Below, one piece after another: positions 51,176 through 62,717 of a stretch of DNA of 64,000 nucleotides (position 1 is its first letter; every line of letters starts with the position of its first letter). The stretch comes from Utricularia gibba (lineage: Eukaryota > Streptophyta > Magnoliopsida > Lamiales > Lentibulariaceae), in assembly GCA_002189035.1 (NCBI GenBank), contig NEEC01000007.1, positions 930,001-994,000 of the forward strand. Direction: 5' to 3'. The notes beneath the pieces are model-generated. The model was not told the origin of the DNA and did not search any database. It saw only the letters and a list, made by a program, of their open reading frames with translations. The position numbers and the translations under genes are program-made.

Positions 51176-52205
51176 AACTCTTCTAACCCGGTTTGGTAAA
51201 GACCGGCGTTACTTGTCGGTTCGGATCGTATTCCGGCTGAGCCGGTTGAACCCTAGGTTACTTCTTTACAGTATAGTGTAGCAGTGTTACTTTTGTTTAT
51301 TTTTGTTATAATGCGCAATATTATCTTAATTTTATATTTGCTCGTAGATTGTGCTATGTTCTAATATTTTTAATTGTAAATCTGGCCTAATTGTTTTAAT
51401 TTAATTCATGTTTTTTCAAAATAAAAGTATATTATTTTACATGACATAAATCAAACTATTATATCAAATTACACATGCTAATTTAAAAACAGCATATTTT
51501 GCCTCGTTTAATTTATATATGAATTTTAAGCTCAATATAATTTATTCTAAATTCTATTAGCATAATTAAAAAATATGAATTGACAATAATATATTGTAAA
51601 TTCTATTGACTAAATTTATATATGAATTGACAATAATATATTGTTATTGAATTTCTTCGTGTGGGCAAAGAATTATTTCTAATTAATTGTGTTTCCTTAA
51701 TTTATTTTATATATATTTACAATAAACTTGTTAGAGTCAAGTATTTGAGATATCTAGAAATTTGAATGTGAAAAAATTAGTTACATTTAATATAAAATTT
51801 TTGTTTCATTGTATTAAATAGAACGAAAAAATAACCACCTCACGTCGACTTTGATCAGCCAATCACTGTTGCTGAATCGGAATACGTATAGCCGATGCAA
51901 TAAAGGCTTCTCCGCCACCATTTCTCTCTCATACTCACGCCGAGACAATCTCAACGACGGCCGTTGGTCTTCTTCTCTGATCCTCCTCCGCATAGATGAG
52001 AAGCTCGTATGTTTCTGTATTTCGTTCGTTCCTTACATGTATTTTCGAGTTCTGTGTCGAAACATTCGGTTTTTTTTTCTATCGTAGTGATTCTTTTTTT
52101 TTATGAATTGGCGTGTTGAGAAGGAAGAAGCCCTATTTTCGATCGATTCACTCAGCTGTTGATTTTTTTTCTTGCACATTTACTTTGTTTCTTTTCTAGA
52201 TTTGG
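51176..52205. other. Intergenic, very AT-rich, with SUVR 5' leader at its right end
   Basis: ATRX 3' UTR, then about 500 bases of AT-rich DNA with a tandem duplication (51548-51644). The GC-richer part from about 51840 is probably the promoter and a non-coding first exon of the SET gene, ending at a donor near 52010 with an acceptor TTTCTAG at 52194-52200. Confidence 0.4.
51548..51644. repeat. Two-copy 49-base tandem repeat
   Basis: Copies start at 51548 and 51597 with TAAATTCTATT and share ATGAATTGACAATAATATAT at their right ends. Confidence 0.7.
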
Positions 52206-52454
52206 ATGTACTTACATGATGTTGTAAAACATGATACCTTACGTGCTTCTCATTCTCTGGGATTTTGTTGTCCTTTATTTAGCAATGTTTGGATCAGTGA
52301 CATGGAAAGTAGAATCGAGAGAGTGAAGTTGGAGTTTGCACTAGTGAGTGTGAGTAAGTGCAATTTCTACATTCTTTATGTAACGGAGAGTTCTCTGAAG
52401 ACAGGCATCCACATAAATGAATGGTATAATCAGTTCGAGCGAGCAAATCCTTAG
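52206..52454 (+). other. Possible upstream open reading frame in the SUVR leader
   Basis: ATG 52206 opens an 82-codon frame that stops at 52454, 15 bases before the main ATG, if the leader exon begins at 52201 as the acceptor suggests. It has no family resemblance. If transcribed as predicted it would restrain translation of the SET protein; a later acceptor (for example near 52404) would remove it. Confidence 0.3.
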
Positions 52455-52469
52455 ACTTCGAGAGAAATC

Positions 52470-54725
52470 ATGGACGAGAAATCAAGGGTTGCTAAGGCTT
52501 TCAAGGGTATGAAAAGTATAGGAATTGGTGCACAAGCAGTAAAACCAGTATTAAAGAGACTGCTGAATTTATATGGTGACATGGAGTTTATTGAGCTAGA
52601 CAATTATCGTGTTCTTGTCGATGCCATTTTTGAGGATGAAGCCAATGATGAGCACAGAGAGCCTCTGATAAAAAAACAGCGTAGAATATTTGACGAGGGT
52701 CGGGCTACAAGTCTCCGTCGCAATGGAAAAGATGTTGTGGATTTTAAAGATGACATTTTAGGCAATCTTGTTGATGAAATCGAAAATGAGGGAGGGTCAT
52801 TGCCGATAGATCCTGGGACTAGCTCTGCAAATCATCAGCAAACTGGACACAGAACCATCTGTGATTTGGCAACTTCTACTTGTGGGAAAGCAAAAATCTC
52901 TTTAAAATGTGATCACAGCCTTCAGCAGAAAAGCATCTACATTGCTTGTGCTACAGAATTCTTGAAGAATGCAGAAAAACAATGCACATTCAGTGTAAAT
53001 TCTGGGGATCAGTTCTGTGTAGCTAGATTATTGAAGGAAATATGTGAATGTTACTTGTCACTTGGGCACAAAGCTGCAGGAGATGGAGAAATCTTAAATG
53101 CTGCAGATTGTATTGAAGATGATACAGAGAAAATGGTTTTGGCCGATAGTAGATTACCTGTTTCATGTGCGACGGGGAAAACTGCACAATTGCAAGTTTC
53201 TAGTACTCAGAAGAAAAAGGTATTTCACAGAATCAATGACATAGCCAAAGGGACTGAGAAAGTGAAGATTTCTCTTCTCGATGAAGTAGGCAATACGAAT
53301 CTGCCTGATTTTACGTATATCCCAGTTAACATCATTTATGAATATGCTTACGTGTGTTTTTCATTAGCTCGTATAGCATATGAGGATTGCTGTTCTGGTT
53401 GTAAAGGGGACTGTCTCACATCCTTGATACCGTGTGCATGTTCTCGTGAAACTGGCGGAGAATTTGCTTATACTTCTGAAGGTCTACTAAAGGAAAAGTT
53501 TCTTCAACATTGGACGTCTATGAAACTCTCGCTAGAAACTCAGTACATACACTACTGTCAAGATTGCCCACTAGAGCGAGCCAAAAGTTCCAAGAGCCCA
53601 AAGAAATGCAAGGGACACTTCTTGAGGAAGTTCATTAAGGAGTGTTGGAGCAAATGTGGCTGCAGCATGCAGTGTGGAAATCGAGTCGTTCAACGAGGAA
53701 TCACAAGAAAATTGCAGGTCAGCAATGTAGGAATACGTTCTTCCCCAGCACCATTTGCTGACAAATGATATTGCTTCTCAGGTCTTTTTAACGAGCGAAA
53801 ATAAAGGTTGGGGACTGAGGACACTTGAAGAGTTGCCAAAAGGAAGCTTTGTTTGTGAATATGTTGGGGAGATTTTAACCAATATAGAACTATATGAAAG
53901 GAACAACAAAAGCTCTAGTCAAGACAAGCATACATATCCAGTGTTACTTGATGCAGATTGGGCAACAGAGGGTGTTCTCAAAGATGAAGACGCTCTTTGC
54001 TTGGATGCAACTCGTTATGGAAATGTGGCAAGGTTCATCAATCATCGGTATGCATCTATCTACAATGAATAATTAAACAACATAATAGACTCATTCAAGT
54101 GTTTTGTGTTGTTTTGTTAATATTTTGCCGAACCCCCATACAACACTAGTCACTTATTTCTCAACCTTGTGCTTGGCTATAGGTGCTTTGATGGAAACTT
54201 GATTGAGATCCCAGTAGAAGTTGAGACTCCAGATCGACATTACTATCATGTGAGAAGGGTTTAACCTAATTATTTACTTCCCCTTACAAAACAATTAACG
54301 ATGAACAAAACCTGAACCTTATGCTTGCTTACAATTGCTTAATCAGCTGGCTTTCTTCACCCAAAGAAAAGTGAAGGCTTTTGAAGAGCTTACCTGGGTA
54401 AGTAAAGCATAGACCTCTTTTTCACTTTTTAAATCTTGGATCACAACCTCCCATCCTTGAATTCTGGAAGGAAATGGGAAACAAATATGTTCTTTAAAAT
54501 TGACTTATACCCTTGATCCCCCACTCCCCCCATTCTTATATGATATGGTTGTGCCCAGCTACACTCTTTTACACTAGAGGGATTCATGCATGAATACCCA
54601 AGTCTTATTATAGCATGGCTTCATTACAGGATTACTCAATTGATTTTGAGGACAAAGAGCATCCCATTGAGGCATTCAGATGCAACTGTGGGAGCCAGTA
54701 CTGTAGAGACAAGAGGTATAACTAA
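52470..54725 (+). CDS. SUVR-type histone lysine methyltransferase (WIYLD, pre-SET, SET)
   Basis: Five exons: 52470-53717, 53782-54047, 54183-54249, 54347-54397, 54630-54725. The N-terminus (AKAFKGMKSIGIGAQAVKPV, then LKRLLNLYGDMEFIE) is a WIYLD domain, the ubiquitin-binding domain of SUVR1/2/4. A pre-SET cysteine cluster follows from about residue 306 (CCSGCKGDCL, CACSRETGGE, CSKCGCSMQCGNRVV). The SET domain has GWGLRTLEELPKGSFVCEYV, GNVARFINHRC (Asn503, His504, Cys506) and FEELTWDYSIDF; the post-SET cysteines are CNCGSQYCRD. It should methylate histone H3 lysine 9 in the nucleus; SUVR4 needs ubiquitin for trimethylation, while SUVR2 appears inactive, and I cannot choose between them. The 3' end is provisional: the frame reads KRYN then stops, but AAGAG|GTATAA could be a donor to an unseen last exon. 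Confidence 0.85.
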
Positions 54726-56131
54726 TCATTTGAGTCTTTTTTGCCGTAGTTGCATCAAAATTTTGAGATCCATATGCTGTCAACATCGAATCTAGAATCA
54801 TTTACAAATCTAATCATTTTTTTCTGCTCATCTACTAATTCGAAAGAAAATTAATATTAAATATATCTAATTATTTTACATGCATATTACAAGATGATCA
54901 TATTTTTAAATCATCCATGAAAACTATGATTCAATACTTGAATGGATGCAACTCTTTATAGGATTAGAGAAATATGTGAGTAAAATTATCTTAATGTATT
55001 GTAGATTTGATTTTAGTTCTAAAATTATGTAAAATTAGAAGACTTGAAGTATTTTTTTATAAAAAGCATAAAATCATAATAACTAGATATTTAAAATAGA
55101 TAATATTATATAATGAATAACATAGACGGTGATATTTGATAGAATTTTATTATAAAATAACTGAAGATTCAAATTCAGCATGGTGTTACAACAATAAGCC
55201 AAAAAAAGGGGATGGCTCTTAATCACCATCATCATCATTATGTGCATGATAAAAGTTATTAGATATGAAGAATGATGACGACCACATTGAATGATGCTGG
55301 ATCCCATTCATTGTCCACGTTGGGCAACAAGTGTTCAGGGCATACATTTATTACATATTCTCCAAAACAATTATTACAATTTGATTTATTATCATTATTT
55401 TGTTAGAAAAAAAGGTATACGTTATTTTCTCTAATAAAAGAGATATAACTTTTTCGAAAGTAGTTTAAAGATGTACTTCATGGAAAGTGGGCCTGGCCCT
55501 TTATTGGGCCAGTAACGCAGACAGTTTTTCAAGGGGTTGCCCACACTGCTTCTTGTCCGGTAGCTTTGTCATCTGCTCTTCGCTGGCTGCTTTTTTCTCA
55601 CTCCGGTGATGGATAATGGCTTCATTTCATTCTCTGTGGAAAGAAGGAGAATCATTCGCCAGCCGCTGACTGTCATTCTGGTACCGGTTTTGCGTCATCG
55701 GGAACTCGCTATTTTTTAGGCTCATTTGTTCGGTATGGAAAATGCGGGACGTGAACTGTTGTTGTCTGCATTAATGTTCCTTATTTATGTCACTGTTTGC
55801 TTGGGTGTAGCTGTGAATTTCGCTTCTTTTCGAGTTTGTATTGATGGCGGCGTGGGTGTGCTGTTGAGATTTGAGAATGAGGTCTTGGCAAGATTACCTT
55901 AAGTTTGCCTCCTCCAACATTACGCTCCTCCTCTGACATTCTTGTTTTTTTTATGATTTAGGTGAAGTGTGGGGGAGCATCGAGGTTGAGGAATTTGGGA
56001 AAAAAAGCTCGAATTTTTTCGGCAATTTCATGTAGACATTGTTTGCAGGTAGATCTGAGCACCGTTTTTTGAATTTAATGGTTTCTTTTATGTTTTATGT
56101 AGTGTACTTGAAATGCTCGCGTGTTACAGAA
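54726..56131. other. Intergenic, with IQD promoter and leader
   Basis: 1.4 kb. 54840-55470 is AT-rich with nothing recognised. From 55490 the DNA becomes GC-richer with GGCC-type elements (GTGGGCCTGGCCC, TTGGGCC), probably the IQD promoter. A leader intron ending at TTGCAG (about 56043-56048) is plausible. Confidence 0.4.
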
Positions 56132-58003
56132 ATGGGGAAAAGAAGGGGTTGGATTACTCAACTGAGGAAGATCTTCAGTTGCCAAACTGAAAAATCGGAA
56201 AAGGTAGGGAAAGCGTTACTTCCTGCGCTAGCATTTCCTTATATTCTTCTTCTTCTTCTTCTTTTCTCCTTGTGAAGAACTACTCTGTCTTTAGGTTCAA
56301 AGGGAAAGTAGAAAATGGGCTGCTGCAAAGCAAAGTAGTGGGTACATTGAGCCTTCAGAGACAGATGGTGCTGTAGTTTCGCTGGGATCTGCAGATGAAC
56401 AAAGTAGGCATGCTTATTCTGTTGCCATTGCAACTGCTGCTGCTGCTGAGGCTGCTGTCGCTGCTGCTAATGCCGCCGCTGAAATTGTCCGGCTTACAAC
56501 GACTACCCGAGATTTGGGTAAAAGCAAGCAAGAGCTGGGTGCAATCAAGATCCAGTCAGTTTTTAGAGGTTACTTGGTACGATTTAATAATCTTAAACTT
56601 CTAAGCCCAGTCACGAAATCGCTGCTGCATCATCTGTTAAACTTGACATAATGAAGTATTTATGTGTGGCGTGCTTATGGATTATTGACATATTTATGAA
56701 AAGCCTGCAAGTACCAAGAGTTGGGGAAAAAGCTACTAGTGGTTAAATGACTGGTAGAACTTGATTATTAAATGTCTATTTTTGCGCTATTACTGATATC
56801 CTTGAAACATAATAAACTGTTTTTAGCACTTGTTTGAGTTGTAGGCAAGGAGAGCAGTGAAAGCTTTAAGGGGTCTTGTTAGGCTGAGAAACATGTTGGG
56901 AGGGCAATCAGTGAAACGCCAGACAGCTGATGCCATGAAACTCGTTGAAACACATTTCCGTGTTCAATATGAGGTCCGGATGAGAAGAACAAGAATGTCG
57001 GAAGTGGATTCAGCCTTGCAGAAACAAATGCGGCAGAAACATGAAAAAGAGCTTGACAAGCAGAGACTATCAGTATTGGATCGAATCCCTTGTATTTGTA
57101 TTATCTCATGTGACCTTTTGCTGGCTTACAAGTCTCATGATAACAGGTTGTAAACAATTGGAATGTCAGTATGCAAACCAAGGAGCAGTTTGATGCAAGT
57201 CTTCAACATCGACAAGAAGCTGCTCTTAGAAGGGAGCGGTCATTGGCTTATGCCTACTCTCATCAGGTAACTAAGTTCCAGAACATGGGGATTCTTTTTT
57301 TGATGTTAGGAACGCTGTTCATGATGATTTTACTTTTGGATTTCTGTATCAGCAAACATGGCGGCCTTGGAACTCTACCGACATGTTGAGCCAAACCTTT
57401 ATGGATCCAAATAACCTGTACTGGGGATGGAGTTGGCTAGAGCGATGGATGGCTGCACGTAGGTGGGAGAATGGAATGGCATCTGGAAGAGAACTAAACA
57501 GCGACAATGTTTCTACCAAGACTGCCTCCAACCCTTCACTATCTGCTGCAGGAGACATCAGGATCGATTCTCCTGCAGGCCGGCAGCAAAGCTGGGGTGG
57601 CCATGGCAGGCATTCTCCCTCAACTCCGGACTCCAAAGTTCCACGTAGATTAGGTGCACCAAGCTCACGAGGAACAAGTGGCACCGACGAGGACTCAAGG
57701 AGCATTCGGAGTTTCCAATCAGAGCATTACAGGAGACGCAGCGTTGCAAGTTCCTCAGTGAAGGATGATGAGAGTTTTGGAAGCGCATCTAGTGCAATGA
57801 GAGGTTACATGGCGTCGACAGAGTCAGCACGAGCTAAATCCCGGTTGCCAAGTCCTCTTGGAATAGAGAAAGTTGTTACACCATCTGATAAATCATGTGC
57901 TGGAGCTACGAAGAAAAGGCTTTCCTTCTCTGGAACATCTCCTGCTCGCCAGAGAAGGCATTCTGGCCATCCGAGCCGTAGTGAGAATGCCAGCGCAAGC
58001 TAG
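56132..58003 (+). CDS. IQD (IQ67-domain) calmodulin-binding protein
   Basis: Five exons: 56132-56203, 56295-56576, 56845-57072, 57147-57266, 57353-58003; all introns phase 0, 450 residues. It begins [20 protein letters not shown], a basic start typical of IQD proteins, followed by an alanine-rich helix. The IQ67 domain lies at about 106-172: [20 protein letters not shown], then [19 protein letters not shown]. The [16 protein letters not shown] block and Ser-rich basic C-terminus ([20 protein letters not shown]) are conserved IQD features. The domain 5 splice inside IQ67 after RGYL is the family's conserved intron position. IQD proteins link calcium/calmodulin to microtubules and kinesin light chain-related proteins and shape cells. 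The start is the first ATG giving the conserved N-terminus. Confidence 0.93.
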
Positions 58004-58803
58004 TTTAGTTAGAAAGGCTAATTCCTTGGCAATTTCAGTTAATGTGTTCAGGCATTTTCCTTCTTCTGATTGACAAAAGTTAAAAACTTTATAACAGAAG
58101 ACATACAATGACTGTCACTGAAGCATGCATGATTCATCACTGTTGCATTGGGTATCTGATCTGTTTTGATATTCTTGAAGGCAACAAAGCTTGCGCCTTT
58201 CTTGTGACATCAACTCACAAGAACATGCATTTTCCATGTACATGTTTACCCAGTGTTTGACATTTAAGAAAGGAAAACACATGAGCTTCCCCAAGCTTTC
58301 AGAAAATCCAAAATGTAACACTGGATGCCATGTCAGTGGATAAGGATGGCGGTTGAGGGCAGTGTTGTCCTAAGGAAATTGTACGTCAGGATCAATCAAT
58401 GGCGTGTAAATTGTTGGTTTTATGGCAACAAGATGAGGCCTTTTATCTTCTTCAAGGACCTGTGTAGGAGTGAGTCTCTTCGATTGGATATTTCTTGAAT
58501 TCCGTGGCACCGAAGGGAGATATCGTCAGCCTCACGATATATTTATTATCTTCTTCCGGAAATTACCCAGAACTTGGATTTCCGATACATGCATCTGAAC
58601 GGGTCTTCTTGTTCACACATCAAGGAGCGTCCATACCCAATGTAAGCTTTGGCAGGAATCGGGGACTTTTCACCTGTTTCCACATAACTGTTCGAAGACC
58701 GATCTGTTGGTAGTATTTTTTGGGAGTTTTTCTTTTCACAACCAATCTGTGTTGTGAAAGTGAGATTCTGGGTATGAGGGTTGAGTGAGTTAGGGTTCGA
58801 GTG
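58004..58803. other. Intergenic
   Basis: 800 bases: IQD 3' UTR, then promoter and leader of the SAMTL-like gene. An open frame at 58495-58713 lacks an ATG and resembles nothing known. Confidence 0.5.
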
Positions 58804-61800
58804 ATGGTGGTATCAGGGCATGACCCATGGGAATCGATTTTAAGCTCTATTCAGGTTGTTAAAATTGCTTCTCCCATAGAATCCAATTTTCGGAAGTTGG
58901 CCAAGAATGTTGAGCATTGCTTTAACGGGGCCTCCAAGAAAGATGGAAATTCTAATGTTAGTTTGGATGATACCCGTGAGCAATTCCGTTTGAAGACGAA
59001 GAGTGTTCAAAATGTTGTGAGTGGAAGCGAAAGAAGAAAAGGTAAAGTTCCAATCACTATATTTTCTGAAATATTTGCAGAAAAAGGTAGAAGCAATGAC
59101 CGTAGTGATGGAGAAGAGAAGTATTATATGAATTCCTCGAACAAAGGATTGAAAGAAAGCTGTGGAGATGGGATGACGATAAGAACTTTTACGGTAACTG
59201 CTTGCATTGTGATCTGGGGTTGCCCTTTTTGAATGGTTTTCTTGACTCCCTCTCTAGATCATTCAATTCCGAGAAACAACGCCTTCCTAATGAACGGAAT
59301 GGTTCTGGTTCCAAAGATTCGATTGGAAAACTGGAACCAATATCTGGAGAGGATAACCTGAAGCGATTAAATTCTAGAGAAATTAAAAACATGCCTTTCG
59401 ACTTTATCATTGGTTGTTTTGTGGATCAGTTAAGCCATTTGCCGAAATTTCAGATTGGAAATCAAGAGGATGACTGCATGAATCATGAGTACAAACCTGC
59501 GCCATCAGAGAGTGATCATTTTGATCATGTTAAGGGACTTTTCAGTGCTCTGGATGGTAAAAGAGAAGATGTGAACGGGTTCTTTCGTAATCTTAATTTT
59601 GCCCGTGTGGGAGGGTTGCCATCCAGTGTAGTTAGAGTACCATCCTCGGTAAAAGACACTGAGGGTGATGAAATTAGCAATGCTGTCAATGGTGAGGATA
59701 TTGATGGCAGTTCCCCCAAAAAAATGGGATATGGATTGCTGAGTATACCATTGTCTAATGTCGAGCGCATCAAGGCAACACTGCTGACAGTATCATTTGC
59801 GGAATTAATTGAACTTCTGCCAATGATGGGAGGTAGATCCTCGAATGAGGACCATCCTGACAAAAAGAAACTGTTCTCTGTGCAAGATTTCTTCAGATAC
59901 ACTGAAACAGAAGGTTTGTATTTGGATTAAACATCTGGATAAAGATTTCGTTTCTTTTATTATGTCATAAAAAATGCACTGATGAGCATTTTTGACTTAT
60001 TACCGTAGTAGAATCTTATTTTTCTTGCTTTATTTTTTCTATTGAAATAGTAGATGTTCTCATTTCTTTTCTGCTTATAGGTCAGAGGTTTTTCCAAGAG
60101 CTGGACAGAGATAGTGATGGGCAAGTTACTCTTGAGGATTTGGAAGTTGCCATGAGAAGGAGAAAACTACCCAAACGATATGCCAAGGAGTTTATGAGCC
60201 GGACTAAGAGTCACTTATTTGCAAAGTCTTTTGGTTGGAAACAATTCTTGTCCATGATGGAACAGAAAGAACCTACCATTCTTCGTGCCTATACAAGCCT
60301 CTGTTTGAGCAAGTCTGGAAAGCTTCAGAAAAGTGAAATATTAGCATCCCTTCAGAATGCAGGGCTTCCAGCAAACGAAGAAAATGCTGTTGCAATGATG
60401 CGTTTTTTAAATGCTGATTCGGAGGAGTCCATATCCTATGGTCATTTTCGAAATTTCATGCTTTTGCTTCCATCAGAACGTCTTCAAGAAGACCCACGGT
60501 ACATTCTGCTTTTGATGCACATTCATAAGATAGCTATCTTTTTTTTATTTGTTTGGAAACGCTGGAGTGTTGATGTGATTATACTCCATCAATGCTTTTT
60601 AGAAACACAGGACCTAACTTGGTCGGATAAAGGAGCAACCCGTTGCTAATAATTTTGTCCCTAATTTTAAACATTTTTGTTGCCATACAATGTGCTTCAG
60701 CTTGAAATACATGCTGCATATATTTCACAATGTCATAGATTTCTATGATTAAAACCCATCTACCTTGTGACTTACAGAAGCATCTGGTTTGAAGCTGCTA
60801 CAGTCGTTGCTGTTCCTCCGCCTGTGGAAATACCTGCTGGTAGTGTTCTTAAATCAGCATTGGCTGGCGGACTTTCATGTGCACTTTCTACAGCATTGAT
60901 GCATCCTGTGGATACTGTTAAGGTGGTTTTTGTTGAAATGCATCAGCCATATGCAATTTGTTTCATAGCATTTCATCATAATGCCCTTTTCTGCCCGTAC
61001 CTACATGACAGATCATTGTTGTCGTTAGTTTTTTTCTTTTTCTTTTTTTTTTTGTTGCAGTGTTTTTCAGTTTGCCGCTCTCGTTTTCTTTTTACTGCAA
61101 TGAAAAATATATTTTTCACACTATCTGCTCTTTTTTTTTCCACCAGACACGTGTTCAAGCTTCGACAATGACATTTCCTGAAATTTTAGCTAAGCTCCCA
61201 CAAATTGGTGTTCATGGATTATACAGGGGGTCGATTCCAGCTATAGTGGGACAATTTTCAAGGTGCATTTTATTTAGTCCACGTCCCTGTGATGAAAAAT
61301 GGTACTTCGTTTAACTGTGTCGACTGGACTCCGGTGCAGTCATGGTCTCCGAACTGGAATTTTTGAAGCAAGCAAACTCGTCATGATTCATTTTGCCCCA
61401 ACACTACCAGAATTGCAGGTATGGCCAGATTTTTGTTTTCTTGTGAACCTGCTTTGTGAACAATTCTTGTTGCTGCTCTGTACAGTGTTATGTCGCCAGT
61501 CAGTTTGGATCGTAGCATGTTCAATTCTATTGTTTCCCACCCGTTTAAATCCATGCTGAAATTTGTCCTTGTTGGTTGGGATTGTGAACCATGAGATTTG
61601 AAGTTCCATAAAAAAAAAATGCAGCATGGTCGTTGACACACTTGCAACATTTTAGAAATAATTTCCATCATACTTTGGCTTTGGAAAAAAAAAAATTTTC
61701 CCTGTGTTATCTTTGTGTGTATCTGAGCTTACTGTAAGAACACCTCATAGCATTTTACTCTTCATTTGAGGAAACCCGAGACAATAATTTTGCAATATCA

Positions 61801-62439
61801 TTTCAGGTTCAGTCCATCGCATCATTCTGTAGCACGTGCCTTGGAACAGCAGTGCGCATCCCGTGTGAAGTGCTGAAGCAAAGACTGCAGGCTGGCTTGT
61901 TTGATAATGTAGGGGAAGCCATCGTCGGGACATGGCAGCAAGACGGCATCCGCGGTTTCTTCCGTGGCACTGGGGCGACTCTCCTTCGGGAAGTTCCCTT
62001 CTACGTTGCCGGAATGGGCCTTTATGCCGAATCAAAGAAGGTGGAAGCCTCCATCCCATCCATGAAACATGCCTTGATCAGCAGTAAATCTGATTTCCAT
62101 TATGTTGTTCAGGCTGTGCAGAAACTCCTAGGAAGGGAGTTGGAGCCATGGGAGACCATTGCAGTTGGCGCTCTATCCGGCGGCCTGACCGCCGTGCTGA
62201 CGACTCCCTTCGATGTGATGAAGACGAGAATGATGACCTCTCAGGGACGGCAGATAGCCATGTCTATGGTAGCATTCTCGATCCTTCGTCGTGAAGGACC
62301 TCTGGGGCTATTCAAGGGAGCCGTGCCTAGATTCTTTTGGATTGCGCCACTGGGGGCAATGAATTTCGCCGGTTATGAGCTTGCAAGAAAGGCCATGGAC
62401 GAGAAGGTGGAGAGCAGCGAGCTCCTGGTGCACAAATGA
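58804..62439 (+). CDS. SAMTL: SAMTL-like EF-hand mitochondrial-carrier-family protein (one apparent frameshift)
   Basis: Exons 58804-59913, 60081-60498, 60778-60922, 61147-61262, 61340-61418, 61807-62040 and 62113-62439 give about 809 residues, close to Arabidopsis At2g35800 (SAMTL), which I recognise: SIQVVK near the start, DVNGFFRNLNFARVGG, GLLSIPLSNVERIKATL, HPDKKKLFSVQDFFRYTE. An EF-hand loop DRDSDGQVTLED sits at 379-390. The carrier domain (about 520-800) has three repeats with signatures HPVDTVKTRVQ, IPCEVLKQRLQ and TPFDVMKTRMM. The name reflects likeness to S-adenosylmethionine carriers; substrate and membrane (plastid envelope) are family knowledge, not visible here. Exon 1 needs one extra base at G-run 59170-59172; as written it stops at 59230. 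The last intron (62041-62112) is stop-free and could be retained. Confidence 0.92.
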
Positions 62440-62717
62440 GCCCCTGCTGCCACCAGGGGAAACGGTTTTGTTAAAAGTTTCCCTGCTCCTATGCATATGA
62501 ACCACGACTATCTTTTCACCCAAATTTCCTTCATGAATTATGCCCATTGTTTCCTATACTCCACACAACGCTGTATTTGCTAATGCTTGGCAATGTAGAT
62601 CAATATGCAGGCACAGTGTACTTGGGAGTTTGTCATGCAACAAGCGCCATTGAAGTGCACTCAGAGTTCATATATAAAATCGTTCTCAAATTTGAGAATG
62701 TGGGGAAATGGCGTCCA
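62440..62717. other. Convergent intergenic region
   Basis: 278 bases between the stop codons of the SAMTL-like gene (+) and the KCS gene (-), presumably overlapping or abutting 3' UTRs. Confidence 0.5.
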
